From assembly GCA_963785755.1 (NCBI GenBank), contig CAWAXG010000050.1, positions 124,001 through 188,000 on the forward strand: DNA of 64,000 nt, written 5' to 3'. The first letter of the stretch is position 1; every line of letters begins with the position of its first letter. This DNA comes from JACCXG01 sp963785755 (GTDB lineage: Bacteria; Acidobacteriota; Vicinamibacteria; Vicinamibacterales; 2-12-FULL-66-21). Position numbers and translations under genes: made by a program. Shown piece by piece: positions 52,058 through 61,066 of this stretch. Under the pieces are notes generated by a model, which made no database searches, was not told the DNA's origin, and was given only the letters and a program-made list of their open reading frames with translations.

Positions 52058-54058
52058 CTACGGCGGGATGATCACCTTGACCTCCCCGACCTTCACGCCG
52101 AGGTTCCGTCGGTCGTTATTGCCCGAAATCAGGTCTGCCGGGACCCAGGTTGGAGAGATCGCCAGATCGACGCGGCGAGGATCGGGAGAGGGAAGTCCGG
52201 GAAGACGCACCCGCGCCCGCCGCCATTCGGAACCCACGATCAGCCGATCGACCAGCTGACCGTCGACCCGAACTTCGACATGCTGCGAGGTTCCGTTGAG
52301 CACGACCCCGCTCATCGGGATCTCGATCAATCGCGTATGCCCCTTGACGTAGAGCGTGGCCTGCGGCCCGGTCCAGCGGGCCAGCGTCCCGTCGGGTTCC
52401 TTCCCCCACTCATGGAAGCCGAAGCTGACTCGTCTGAGATCCAGACCTGCGAGTTCCGTACGCGCACGGGACGGAATCGACACGAATATCAGGGCGCCAA
52501 TCAGTAGCGCGCCAGCCCACCGGAAACGGGAGAGAGGCATCCGCGATCCACGCAATTCGACCCCTTGTTCCCCGGGGACGTCCGCCGCACTGAGCAGGTT
52601 CACGGCGTGGCCCGCGGCGAGCCCGAGCGCAGTCCAGAAGACGTATGAGACTTCGCGGACCATGAGCGGATTGCTCACGAGACTCGTGACCAGAAAGGCG
52701 ACCAGCCCGCCGGCAACACCGACAAGGCGCAGGTCCGGCGCGGCCCGGACCGCGCGACGAATCCGCCACGCCTCCCCGGCGAGGATAAAGAGAAAACAGG
52801 CGAAACCTGCGAGCCCGAGCTCTGCACCGAAGCGAAGAAAGTCGTTGTGCGGGTTCATCCGCGACTGCCACAGCCGGTGCAGGTCTGGCGAGGCCAGCGC
52901 GGGAGCCAGGACGAAAAACCTGTCCAGGCCCACGCCGAACAGGGGGCGGGTCTCCATGACACGGAGTCCTGCCCGGAGCAGCTCGGCGCGCACGAAGAGC
53001 GAATCTTTCGCCTGCCGGCTGGCAAGCGGACCGCGGCCGATGAAGGTCGAATAGGTGACGACCATCAGCACCACGGCCAGAACGGCTGCGGCGGCGACGA
53101 TTCGTCCGAAGACCGCGCGCCGGCGCACGAGCATGGCCAGGAGGGGCACGAGCCCCGCGAGCGCCGCCGCGATGACGGACCGTGATCCCGTGAGATAGAT
53201 CCCGGCCATCAGAACGGCGCTCACGACCAGCCACACCGAACGGCTCCACCCCGAAACCATGGCCAGGGCGAGGCCGACGATCCAGCACAACCCGAAGTAC
53301 GAGCCTGCGGCGATGTAGTCCGGGATCTGCGGCGAGATTCGCACCCCGGTGGCTGTCTGGCGCATGGCCTCGATCGCCCCCGGGTTCCGCAGGAGGACTT
53401 CCGCCAGGCGAACCAGGCTCATCATCGCGAGGCCGGCTCCGCCGACCGCCAGCATTCGGAGCGCCTGCTCGGAGAATGTGGCATTGACCCGGCACAGCGC
53501 CGCGGTGGCGACGTACAGCGCCAATCCCTCGAGAATCACCGCGGCGGTGACGAGCGGCCAGAAATCCCCTGGCTGGGTGAAGTAGTCGCGCGTCACGAAC
53601 TTCACCAGCCCGGCGAAATACACTGATGCGTCGCCAGTCTGAAACTGGTGGACCCGTTGCCACACGATGGCCGACGCGACCGTCGTCATCGCAAACAACA
53701 CGACGGGCACCGACAGCGAGCTGGTCATCGCGCGCCGGTATGGGGAGTTGGGCGGTACTGCCCTGGCGAAGCATCCTGCGAGGGACGCAACGACGAGTAC
53801 TTCTGCGACGCGTACGGATGGAACGCCGGCGAGGTGAGATAGGATCATGCTGAAACCGCCCAGGGCGATCGTGATCATCACCGCGGCTTCCGGACGCATG
53901 ACGGCGACGCTGGTGAAACCTGCCAGCGCGATCCGGGCGGTCCACGTGCTGTCTGGAGAGAGAGCGACCGACAGGAGCACAACTGCGGCCGGCAACACGA
54001 GTAGAAGCCAGCCGGCCGACGCCGCCACGCGGAGGGCTCGATCGCGCGGACGTATCAC
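52058..54058 (-). CDS. O-antigen ligase/polymerase family membrane protein with C-terminal beta domain
   Basis: 666 residues with about 12 predicted helices. The Wzy_C/WaaL-type periplasmic loop and motif are visible: GVGLDRFFVLAPAL and MNPHNDFLRFGAELGLAGF, the H-N region typical of O-antigen ligases. The final ~130 residues after the last helix are a soluble beta-rich domain (TLYVKGHTRLIEIPMSGVV, QHVEVRVDGQLVDRL). This may contact the glycan or lipid A acceptor. Ligase versus polymerase cannot be decided by sequence, but with an ABC exporter nearby ligase is the better guess. The 3' end lies 49 bp from the methyltransferase stop (convergent). Confidence 0.88.
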   Translation of the reverse strand: MIRPRDRALRVAASAGWLLLVLPAAVVLLSVALSPDSTWTARIALAGFTSVAVMRPEAAVMITIALGGFSMILSHLAGVPSVRVAEVLVVASLAGCFARAVPPNSPYRRAMTSSLSVPVVLFAMTTVASAIVWQRVHQFQTGDASVYFAGLVKFVTRDYFTQPGDFWPLVTAAVILEGLALYVATAALCRVNATFSEQALRMLAVGGAGLAMMSLVRLAEVLLRNPGAIEAMRQTATGVRISPQIPDYIAAGSYFGLCWIVGLALAMVSGWSRSVWLVVSAVLMAGIYLTGSRSVIAAALAGLVPLLAMLVRRRAVFGRIVAAAAVLAVVLMVVTYSTFIGRGPLASRQAKDSLFVRAELLRAGLRVMETRPLFGVGLDRFFVLAPALASPDLHRLWQSRMNPHNDFLRFGAELGLAGFACFLFILAGEAWRIRRAVRAAPDLRLVGVAGGLVAFLVTSLVSNPLMVREVSYVFWTALGLAAGHAVNLLSAADVPGEQGVELRGSRMPLSRFRWAGALLIGALIFVSIPSRARTELAGLDLRRVSFGFHEWGKEPDGTLARWTGPQATLYVKGHTRLIEIPMSGVVLNGTSQHVEVRVDGQLVDRLIVGSEWRRARVRLPGLPSPDPRRVDLAISPTWVPADLISGNNDRRNLGVKVGEVKVIIPP

Positions 54059-54068
54059 CGATGCTCCG

Positions 54069-54525
54069 TTACGTTACCGGCAGCATCGCCTGGGCGGCAT
54101 CTATCAGATCCTCCCCCTCGAGCGCTCGACTGAACCCGGCGAGCTTCAGCACGCTGTCGGATTCCTCGAGGCGCGCCCGCGCGACCCTGCAGCGGTTCCA
54201 CGGCTGCAGTGCCGGCTTGCGACGCAGGAGCCTGCTGCAGGGGCGGGGCTCCCGGCCGCGTGACCGTCTCCCACCGCCGCTTGTCACACGATTCCATCGC
54301 TGACCCGTACGGCGAAGCGCACGCCTCGAGCCGCCCGTCGACGGTCTTCGAACGCAGATTGCCTTCGATTGCGGACTGCGCGATGGCCGCGAGCGCCGCC
54401 GGCGACTTCGGCTCCCGCGTTTCGTAGTCCGTGCGCCGCCGCTTCAACTCCTGGTGAGTGGACTGGGCCGGAAGAAAGGTCTGAGCGAGAACGAAAGTAG
54501 CGATTGAGGTTAGCGCGAGGAGCAT
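54069..54525 (-). pseudogene. Decayed second copy of the HEAT-repeat gene
   Basis: Reads like 47542-48540 at its start (MLLALTSIATFVLAQT, ELKRRRTDYETREPKSPAAL, EACASPYGSAMESCDKRRWE). It then has a deletion of ~95 codons and a frame change, and continues with ALQPWNRCRVARARLEESD and LKLAGFSRALEGEDLIDAA before an early TAA at 54069-54071. The C-terminal ~110 residues of the intact copy are missing. It is the remains of a segmental duplication, together with 54643-54719. Confidence 0.8.
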
Positions 54526-54642
54526 TCGACGGTCGGGTTCGATGCTAGACGACGCCCTGTAGGGAGTCAAACCTCGGTCGTACTCGAGCTGGACGATGGA
54601 TTTCCGCGCCGCGCGTGGTCGAAGGAGTCATCAGATGATGTT

Positions 54643-54719
54643 GACGTCGCGACCACCGCCGGCATGTGACAGGTGAGCCTATGATGCCCCAAAATGATCG
54701 GACCGCCGTGCTCCAGGCC
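54643..54719. repeat. Duplicated segment, decayed copy
   Basis: 77 bases matching 49574-49650 at 69 positions. In this copy the ATG of the membrane gene has become CTG and a TGA follows 13 codons later. The rest of that gene is gone between here and the HEAT remnant. Confidence 0.8.
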
Positions 54720-54778
54720 GCGCAACCATCACATCACGACCTTTGCCTGCTGGTTCCTGTCACTGAGTCCCTTTCACG

Positions 54779-57220
54779 ATGGTGAACGCCGCTTCCGGCA
54801 CACGATCCGCTCACGCCACGTGGCTGTACGCCGGCCTGTTCTTCGTCACGATGGCGACGCTGATGCTCGAGGTGCTCGACACGCGCCTGCTCTCGGTGCT
54901 GACCTGGTATCACCTGTCGTTCGTCGCCGTCTCGATGGCGATGCTCGGCATGGCGGCCGGCGCGGTGCTGGTGTTTCTCGGCGGCGACCTCTTCAGCTGG
55001 GAGCGCGTGCCGGGCCTGCTCGCGCCGGCGACCCTGGTGTTCGCGATCGCGATCGTCCTCTGTCATATCGGCAATCTGGTCATTCCGATCCCCGCCATCA
55101 GCGGCTTCGCGGCGCGGCCGATTGCGGCGCTCGGCGTCGCCACCATCGTGCTCACGATCCCGTTCGTGATCTCGGGCGTGATCGTCACGGCGTCGCTGAC
55201 GCGCACGAGCGCGCCGGTTGGCATCCTCTACGCCGTCGACCTCGCCGGCGCGGCGTTCGGCTGCCTGGCGATCGTCTGGATGCTGGAGCGCACCGACATC
55301 ACGTCGACCGCGCTCGGCATCGGCGCGGCCGCCGCGGCGGGCGCCTTCTGCTTTGCGCGCCATGCCGGACGATATGGCGGCGGCTCCGCGCTGGCCGCCG
55401 CGGCGCTCGCCGCCGGCGCTTTCGTCAACGCGAACTCTCCGTCACAGCTCGGCATCATGTATCCGAAGGACCCGAGCCTGTGGCTGCGCACGGAGACGAT
55501 CGAGTACCTGCGATGGAACGCGCACTCGCAGGTCACCGTGAACCGGCCCGTCCAGACGCACGTGTTCTATTGGGGGGCCGGCGCGAACGCGCCCGCAGTG
55601 CCCGCGACCGTGGCCTACGCCGCGATCGACGGCGCCGCCGGCACCGCGATCACGAAGTGGGATGGCGATCCGGCCTGGCTCGAGTGGACGCGCCACGACG
55701 TCACCGCAGCGCCCTATCACCTGCGGCAGGGGCGCGCCGCGATCATCGGCGTCGGCGGCGGCCGCGACGTGCTCACCGCGATTGCGGGCCGCAGCACGTC
55801 GATCACGGGCATCGAGATCAACAGGGCGCTGGTCGATGCGCTCGAGGATCGCTATCGCGACTTCGCGCGCGTGGCCACGTACCCGGGCGTGACGATCGTG
55901 CACGACGAGGCCCGATCGTACCTGACGCGAACGCCCGAGCGCTTCGACGTGCTGCAGATGTCGTTGATCGACACGTGGGCCGCGACCGGCGCCGGCGCGT
56001 TCACGCTGACCGAGAACGGCCTGTATACGCGCGACGGCTGGAGAGTCTTCCTGCGGACGCTGACGCCGACGGGCGTGTTCAGCGTGTCGCGGTGGTTCGA
56101 TCCCGCGAACGTGTCGGAGACGACACGCCTGGTGTCGCTGGCCGTGGCGTCGCTGCTCGACGCCGGCGTGCAGGCGCCGCGGACGAGTCTCATCCTGATC
56201 ACGCGCGAGCGCGTGGCGACCCTGCTGGTGTCGCTGTCGCCTTTCACCGCCGCCGATCGCGACCAGCTGCAGCGCCTCCGTGACGAGTACGGCTTCGAGC
56301 TCGCGGTGACGCCGTGGACCGATGCGGCTTCGCCGCAGCTGCAGCGGATCGTCGCGGCGACGTCGCACGCGGAGCTCGAATCGGCGGCTCGCGATCGCTA
56401 CTTCGATTTCACCGCGCCGAGCGATCGCCGCCCGTTCTTCTTCAACATGCTCAAGCCGGCGGCCGCGTTCCTGCCCAGGAACGCCGGCGCCACGGGCTCG
56501 GGCATCGTCAGCGGCAACCTCGTGGCCACGCGCATGCTCGCCGCGCTCGGCGTGATCACGGCCGTTCTGGTTGCCGCCATCATCGCCTGGCCGCTCGCGC
56601 ACGTCGGCCGCCCGCAGCTGCCGCGCGGCATCTTCGGCACCGCGATCGCGTATTTCGCGCTGATCGGATTCGGGTTCATGTTCGTGCAGATTCCGTTTCT
56701 GCAGCGCTTCTCCGTCTACCTCGGACACCCGACCTATACGTTCTCGATCATGCTGTTCCTGATGATCCTGTCGGCTGGCCTGGGAAGCTTCGCGTCGGAG
56801 CGGCTGTCACTGGATCGCCCTCGCGCGATTCTCGCGGTGCCGCTGGCGATCGCCGTGCTGGCCTTCGTGGAAGTGGCGCTGCTGCAGACGGTCCTCAGCT
56901 CCACGGTCGGGTGGCCGCTCGCCGCCCGGACGCTCATTCTCGCGTGCTTCGTCACGCCGCTGGCATTCCTGATGGGACATTGCTTTCCGATCGGCGTCCG
57001 CCTGGTCGGCCATCATTCGCCGGAAATCTCGGCGTGGATGTGGGGCGTCAACGGGGCATGCGGCGTCATGGGCTCGATCGCGGCGGTGATGATCTCCATG
57101 TGGTTGTCGATCGACGGCGGGTTCCTCCTCGCCGGACTGCTGTATCTCCTCTTGTGGCTGCCGATGCGAAGACTGCTCGGAGCGATGGCCGGCGTCCCGG
57201 CTGCAGCCGTGGCAAGGTGA
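54779..57220 (+). CDS. Spermidine-synthase-like polytopic membrane protein
   Basis: 813 residues. Six or seven helices (~15-200), a soluble SpeE-like Rossmann domain (~300-450: RAAIIGVGGGRDVLTAIAGR, ITGIEINRALVDALEDRY, VTIVHDEARSYLTRTPERFD, MSLIDTWAATGAGAFTL) and a second set of ~6 helices (~580-805). The motif G-V-G-G-G-R-D-V-L-T keeps the SAM/dcSAM-binding glycines, but the spermidine-synthase catalytic Asp pair is only partly recognisable, so aminopropyl transfer is doubtful. Such fusions occur widely with unknown function. It overlaps nothing and precedes the 57228 membrane gene by seven bases. Confidence 0.82.
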   Translation: MVNAASGTRSAHATWLYAGLFFVTMATLMLEVLDTRLLSVLTWYHLSFVAVSMAMLGMAAGAVLVFLGGDLFSWERVPGLLAPATLVFAIAIVLCHIGNLVIPIPAISGFAARPIAALGVATIVLTIPFVISGVIVTASLTRTSAPVGILYAVDLAGAAFGCLAIVWMLERTDITSTALGIGAAAAAGAFCFARHAGRYGGGSALAAAALAAGAFVNANSPSQLGIMYPKDPSLWLRTETIEYLRWNAHSQVTVNRPVQTHVFYWGAGANAPAVPATVAYAAIDGAAGTAITKWDGDPAWLEWTRHDVTAAPYHLRQGRAAIIGVGGGRDVLTAIAGRSTSITGIEINRALVDALEDRYRDFARVATYPGVTIVHDEARSYLTRTPERFDVLQMSLIDTWAATGAGAFTLTENGLYTRDGWRVFLRTLTPTGVFSVSRWFDPANVSETTRLVSLAVASLLDAGVQAPRTSLILITRERVATLLVSLSPFTAADRDQLQRLRDEYGFELAVTPWTDAASPQLQRIVAATSHAELESAARDRYFDFTAPSDRRPFFFNMLKPAAAFLPRNAGATGSGIVSGNLVATRMLAALGVITAVLVAAIIAWPLAHVGRPQLPRGIFGTAIAYFALIGFGFMFVQIPFLQRFSVYLGHPTYTFSIMLFLMILSAGLGSFASERLSLDRPRAILAVPLAIAVLAFVEVALLQTVLSSTVGWPLAARTLILACFVTPLAFLMGHCFPIGVRLVGHHSPEISAWMWGVNGACGVMGSIAAVMISMWLSIDGGFLLAGLLYLLLWLPMRRLLGAMAGVPAAAVAR

Positions 57221-57227
57221 CCGCGCT

Positions 57228-59192
57228 GTGATCCGTTCGATTCGGCGCGCTGCCGTTCTCGCCGCCGTCGGCGCCGTCACGGGGGCCCTCTGCCTGATTG
57301 CCGTGTACGCCAATCGCGCGCACCTCGTGATCGAAATGGATCGCGAGCTGCCGCGCCGGATCGTCTCCGGTGTCCATCCGCCCGAACGTGCCGGCGATCT
57401 GACGTTCGCGTGGACCTCCCAGCGGGCCGACTTCAGGCTGCGCGGCCTGAACCGGGGCTCGCCGTGGACCTGCGTCGTGGTGGCGCGCGGCGCACGCGGG
57501 AATCCGGCGGCGCAGCCGCAAGTCGACGTCGCGATCGACGGCATCACGCTGAAGCGGGAGGCCGCGACCGAGGACTTTGAGCCGATCGAAGTCACTGCTC
57601 CCAGCCGGCCGCAGCCCGGTCTGATCCTTTCAGTAACCAGTTCCGCGACAGTCGTGCCTCCCTCGGATGGCCGTGAGCTCGGGCTGCAGCTCGATCGTGT
57701 GGTCTGCCGCCCGGCCGCCGGTGGATGGATGCTGCCGCCGTCGAACCCGCTGCAGTCCGCGGCGATCGCCGGCGCGGCGTGGGGTGCTGTGCTCGCCGTC
57801 TGCCTGCCGCTTCCGGCCGCGCTTGTCGGCCTGCTGCTGCTTTCCATTGGCCAGGCGGTACCGCTCGCCACCGGCACGGCGCCGTACGCCCTCTACGACG
57901 AGACGGTGCTGCGCCTGGCGTTGTGGCTCGCCGGGCTCGCGCTTGCGGCTGTCGAGCTGCTCGAGTGGCGCCGGCCAGTGTCGCTGTCGCTGGCGGCCCG
58001 GTTCGTCGTGGTCGTTTCCGCCGGCGTCCTGTACTTGAAGCTGCTCGCGTTGCTGCACCCGGGGAAGGCGCTGATCGACATCGTGTTTCACGCGCACCGG
58101 CTGCAGGCGGTGCTCGGCGGCGGCTACTACTTCACGCAGATGATGCCGAGCGGCGTGACGTTCCCCTACGCCATCGGCTTGTACGTGATGGCCGCGCCGT
58201 GGTCCGCGCTGACGCGCGACTACGCGATGCTGCTGCGGATCGTGGTCTCGACCACGGAAGCGATCGCAGGTCTGCTGCTCTACGCGGCGATCGTGAGGCA
58301 CTGGGGTGACCGGCTCGCCGGCGCGCTCGCCGTCGTCCTGTTCCATACCGTGCCGCTGCCGTACGGCCTCATCGGCAACGCGAACATGACCAATGCGTTC
58401 GGGCAGGCCGCGGCACTGATCGCTCTCACCGCTGCCGCGGCGTGGTCGTTCCACTGGCGCAGCTTCCTGCTCATGGCGGGGCTGTTTGCGCTCGTGAGCC
58501 TGGCCTTCCTCTCACACATCAGTACGGCTGCGCATCTCGGGGTCACGCTCTTCGCGCTTGCGCTCCTGTGCCGGTGGTTCGGCGACCAGGAGTCGAGGGC
58601 GCCCGCATGGCCAATCCTGGCGGTCACGCTGGTTGCGGCACTGGGTTCGTGGCTTCTCTACTACGGGCACTTCACTGAGGTCTACGCGACCGCCCTGCAG
58701 AAGATGCGGGCCACGCCGCAGGTGGTTGCCGCACCAGACGCGTCGGGCGATGCCATTCCGTCATCGGCCCAGGGCGCTGGTTCGGCGGTCCGCCCGCCCT
58801 CATCGCTGCTGACGCGCTCGTCGAATGCCCTGGGCCTCACGAGCGTGGCGATCGGCTGGCCGATTGGCGCGCTTGCCATGGCCGGCATGTGGCGGTTGTG
58901 GCAGACTCGCGCGCGCGACAGGCTGTCGATGCTGATTGCGGCCTGGGCCGCCACGTATCTGGTGTTCCTCGCCGTCGGCATCGTGCCGCGCGTCGAGGCG
59001 CCGTTCGAGCGATACGCCGCCGAGTTCGTCGGACGTGTCGTCTTTGCGACCTACCCGGCAGCCGTGCTGCTCGGCGCGCTCGCGGCTGCATGGGGCTGGC
59101 GCGCCGGATCCGTGTGGCGCGTCGCGTCACTCGTCTGCGTGCTGTCCGCCCTCTCCATCGGCGTGCACCACTGGCGCGCCTGGTTCGAGTAG
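57228..59192 (+). CDS. Polytopic membrane protein, GT-C-like, unknown substrate
   Basis: 654 residues from GTG 57228. One N-terminal helix (~8-27) is followed by a ~150-residue periplasmic beta domain (LTFAWTSQRADFRLRGL, QPQVDVAIDGITLKRE). Then come about 11 helices, with short loops carrying HPGKALIDIVFHAHRL and FTQMMPSGVTFPY. The layout resembles GT-C glycosyltransferases that use polyprenyl-phosphate sugars, but no certain catalytic Asp motif was seen. It is probably co-transcribed with the preceding gene. The 3' end faces the convergent gene at 59356 across a repeat-rich space. Confidence 0.75.
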   Translation: MIRSIRRAAVLAAVGAVTGALCLIAVYANRAHLVIEMDRELPRRIVSGVHPPERAGDLTFAWTSQRADFRLRGLNRGSPWTCVVVARGARGNPAAQPQVDVAIDGITLKREAATEDFEPIEVTAPSRPQPGLILSVTSSATVVPPSDGRELGLQLDRVVCRPAAGGWMLPPSNPLQSAAIAGAAWGAVLAVCLPLPAALVGLLLLSIGQAVPLATGTAPYALYDETVLRLALWLAGLALAAVELLEWRRPVSLSLAARFVVVVSAGVLYLKLLALLHPGKALIDIVFHAHRLQAVLGGGYYFTQMMPSGVTFPYAIGLYVMAAPWSALTRDYAMLLRIVVSTTEAIAGLLLYAAIVRHWGDRLAGALAVVLFHTVPLPYGLIGNANMTNAFGQAAALIALTAAAAWSFHWRSFLLMAGLFALVSLAFLSHISTAAHLGVTLFALALLCRWFGDQESRAPAWPILAVTLVAALGSWLLYYGHFTEVYATALQKMRATPQVVAAPDASGDAIPSSAQGAGSAVRPPSSLLTRSSNALGLTSVAIGWPIGALAMAGMWRLWQTRARDRLSMLIAAWAATYLVFLAVGIVPRVEAPFERYAAEFVGRVVFATYPAAVLLGALAAAWGWRAGSVWRVASLVCVLSALSIGVHHWRAWFE

Positions 59193-59202
59193 CGCGAGAC
59201 AT

Positions 59203-59260
59203 CTCCTAAGGCCCGAATGCTGACGAATGAAGCAAGTTTTATGAAGGTGAGCCTTAGGAG
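59203..59260. repeat. Inverted repeat CTCCTAAGGC / GCCTTAGGAG
   Basis: Perfect ten-base arms at 59203-59212 and 59251-59260, 38 bases apart, in the space between convergent genes. A third, partial CTTAGG follows at 59265-59270. Confidence 0.8.
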
Positions 59261-59269
59261 CTGTCTTAG

Positions 59270-59290
59270 GCGGGGCCGCGGGGGCCCCGC
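59270..59290. terminator. GC-rich hairpin between convergent genes
   Basis: GCGGGGCC (59270-59277) pairs with GGCCCCGC (59283-59290) around a five-base loop. With the 59203-59260 repeat it may act as a bidirectional terminator, although no T-run follows on either strand. Confidence 0.5.
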
Positions 59291-59355
59291 AACTAGTAGC
59301 GAAGGTTCGCCGCTCCCGCCGCTCCCGTGCCTCGGCGGTTTGAGGTGAAGCTTCG

Positions 59356-60978
59356 CTACTCCACTCGACGATACAGCGCGAAGTCCTCCACCTGCGCCTC
59401 GAGCTGATAGGTGCTGAGCAGCTCGGCAACGAGCGGATCGTAAATGAGCGCGTCGGCGGCCCTCGCCATCGCCGACGTCGAGTGCAGCCGCTCGAAGATG
59501 ATGTAGCGCGGGCGGCGTGCGGCGAGGTCGCGCACAACGGCGTCGAGTCGGAACTGCGGGTCCGGGAATTCAGTGTCGACGAAGAAGTTGACCCGCAGGA
59601 AGCGATGGGCCGTGAGCCGATCGGCTGCGAAGTACACCTCGGCGCCGTTGATCCCGAACAGGTACACGCGATCGTCGGGCGAGGTGTGCTCGCGAACGTA
59701 AGCGGCCAGCTCCGCGTTGCTTCGTCCCGAGTACCCGCGGTCGTTCGCGTAGCCGCCGAATCGCTCCAGATACGCCGTCCGATCCATCGACCCGCGCAGC
59801 ACGGCGACGTCTGCCAGCAGTGTGTCGAGGATCCGGGCCGCGTAGCCGCGCTGCACGAGCAGCACGACCATCAGCACCGCGACGACTCCGGCAAGGCCCT
59901 TGCGGACTCCCGATCGCTTGACCCAATCCGTGAACAGCCACGCCGCCAGGAGCGACAGCGGCACCATCGGGGGAATGAAGTAGCTGTTGAACAGGCGCAC
60001 GCCGTTCACGACGATCATGCAGAAGGCGGCTGCACCCCAGATGACGGTCAGCCCCGCGAGCGGCGGCAATCGCCTCGTCGTCGCGAGCTGCCAGACCGCG
60101 GCGAGCCCGCCGACGCTGCCCGCGAGCCACAGCGGCTCAGTCTTCATCCGCAGGAACAGCGCCTTCGAAAAGTCGAGCGCGTAGCCGCCAAGCGTGAAGC
60201 CCTGTGACACATAGAAGCGGTTGAACTCGATGACCGCGACCCGCGCGTTGTCCATCAGGCCGAGGCGTGCGAGCCAGATCAACGTGACGATCGGCAGAAT
60301 CGCAGATGCTCCGATCGCTGCCGCGACCGCGCGGATCATGTCGCGTCTTTCGACGTGCTGAGGACGGTAGAGCAGCATCCAGGCGACCATCGCGGGGAAG
60401 TAGAGGCCGGCATTGGGCTTCAGGACGACCGCCGCGCCGGCGAACAGGCCGACACCGGCGGCAAGGATCAGCGACGGCCGCACGCGCCAACGGACCGCGC
60501 ACAATGCGGCCAGGCTGACGCAGACGACGATGAACGTTTCGGAGACGCTGCGTTCCAGGAACCCGCCATGCCGATAGAGCCACGCCGGCATCGTCATGGT
60601 CGCGTAGATCATCACGGCGAGTGCCGCGGTGAGGCTGCCGCTCAGCGTGCGCGCGATTCCCCAGATTGCCGCCGTCGCGATCGCGGCCGCCATCAGGTCG
60701 AGCCAGGCCACCGTCGCGGCCCTCCAGCCCAGCACGTTGAATCCGGCGAGGTATATCCAGTAGATGCCTGGAGGCCGCTGCTCCCACACGTCCTGATAGA
60801 GCCGCTGCCCGCGCGACATGCCCCTGACCGCGGACGCCCACAACCCCTGATCGATGCCGAGCGGCTGTGCGATCGACGGGATGCGGAGCAGGAGTGCTGC
60901 CGCCGCGACGGCCAGGAGCACGGCCGCAGCGATTGAAGCGGAGGACCTGGAAGAGGGAGGCGGAGCTGAGGCGTTCAT
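59356..60978 (-). CDS. Family 39-like (GT-C) glycosyltransferase, membrane
   Basis: About 540 residues from MNASAPPPSS (60978); an in-frame ATG ten codons earlier is possible. It has ~11 helices, an N-terminal loop GIDQGLWASAVRGMSRGQ and QDVWEQRPPGIYWIYLAG, which fit the first periplasmic loop of ArnT/PMT-type GT39 enzymes. Late in the protein a soluble part follows (DDRVYLFGINGAEVYFAADR, RRPRYIIFERLHSTSA). These enzymes move sugars from polyprenyl-phosphate donors to lipid A, glycans or proteins. A related but shorter protein starts at 62028. Donor and acceptor are unknown. Confidence 0.82.
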   Translation of the reverse strand: MNASAPPPSSRSSASIAAAVLLAVAAAALLLRIPSIAQPLGIDQGLWASAVRGMSRGQRLYQDVWEQRPPGIYWIYLAGFNVLGWRAATVAWLDLMAAAIATAAIWGIARTLSGSLTAALAVMIYATMTMPAWLYRHGGFLERSVSETFIVVCVSLAALCAVRWRVRPSLILAAGVGLFAGAAVVLKPNAGLYFPAMVAWMLLYRPQHVERRDMIRAVAAAIGASAILPIVTLIWLARLGLMDNARVAVIEFNRFYVSQGFTLGGYALDFSKALFLRMKTEPLWLAGSVGGLAAVWQLATTRRLPPLAGLTVIWGAAAFCMIVVNGVRLFNSYFIPPMVPLSLLAAWLFTDWVKRSGVRKGLAGVVAVLMVVLLVQRGYAARILDTLLADVAVLRGSMDRTAYLERFGGYANDRGYSGRSNAELAAYVREHTSPDDRVYLFGINGAEVYFAADRLTAHRFLRVNFFVDTEFPDPQFRLDAVVRDLAARRPRYIIFERLHSTSAMARAADALIYDPLVAELLSTYQLEAQVEDFALYRRVE

Positions 60979-61066
60979 CAGACCGGTGTTTTGTAGTATC
61001 TCACGCATAATTCGTCCGGTCCTGTTGTCTCAGGCCCGCGGGGACGTTACGATCCTCTGACCTGAC

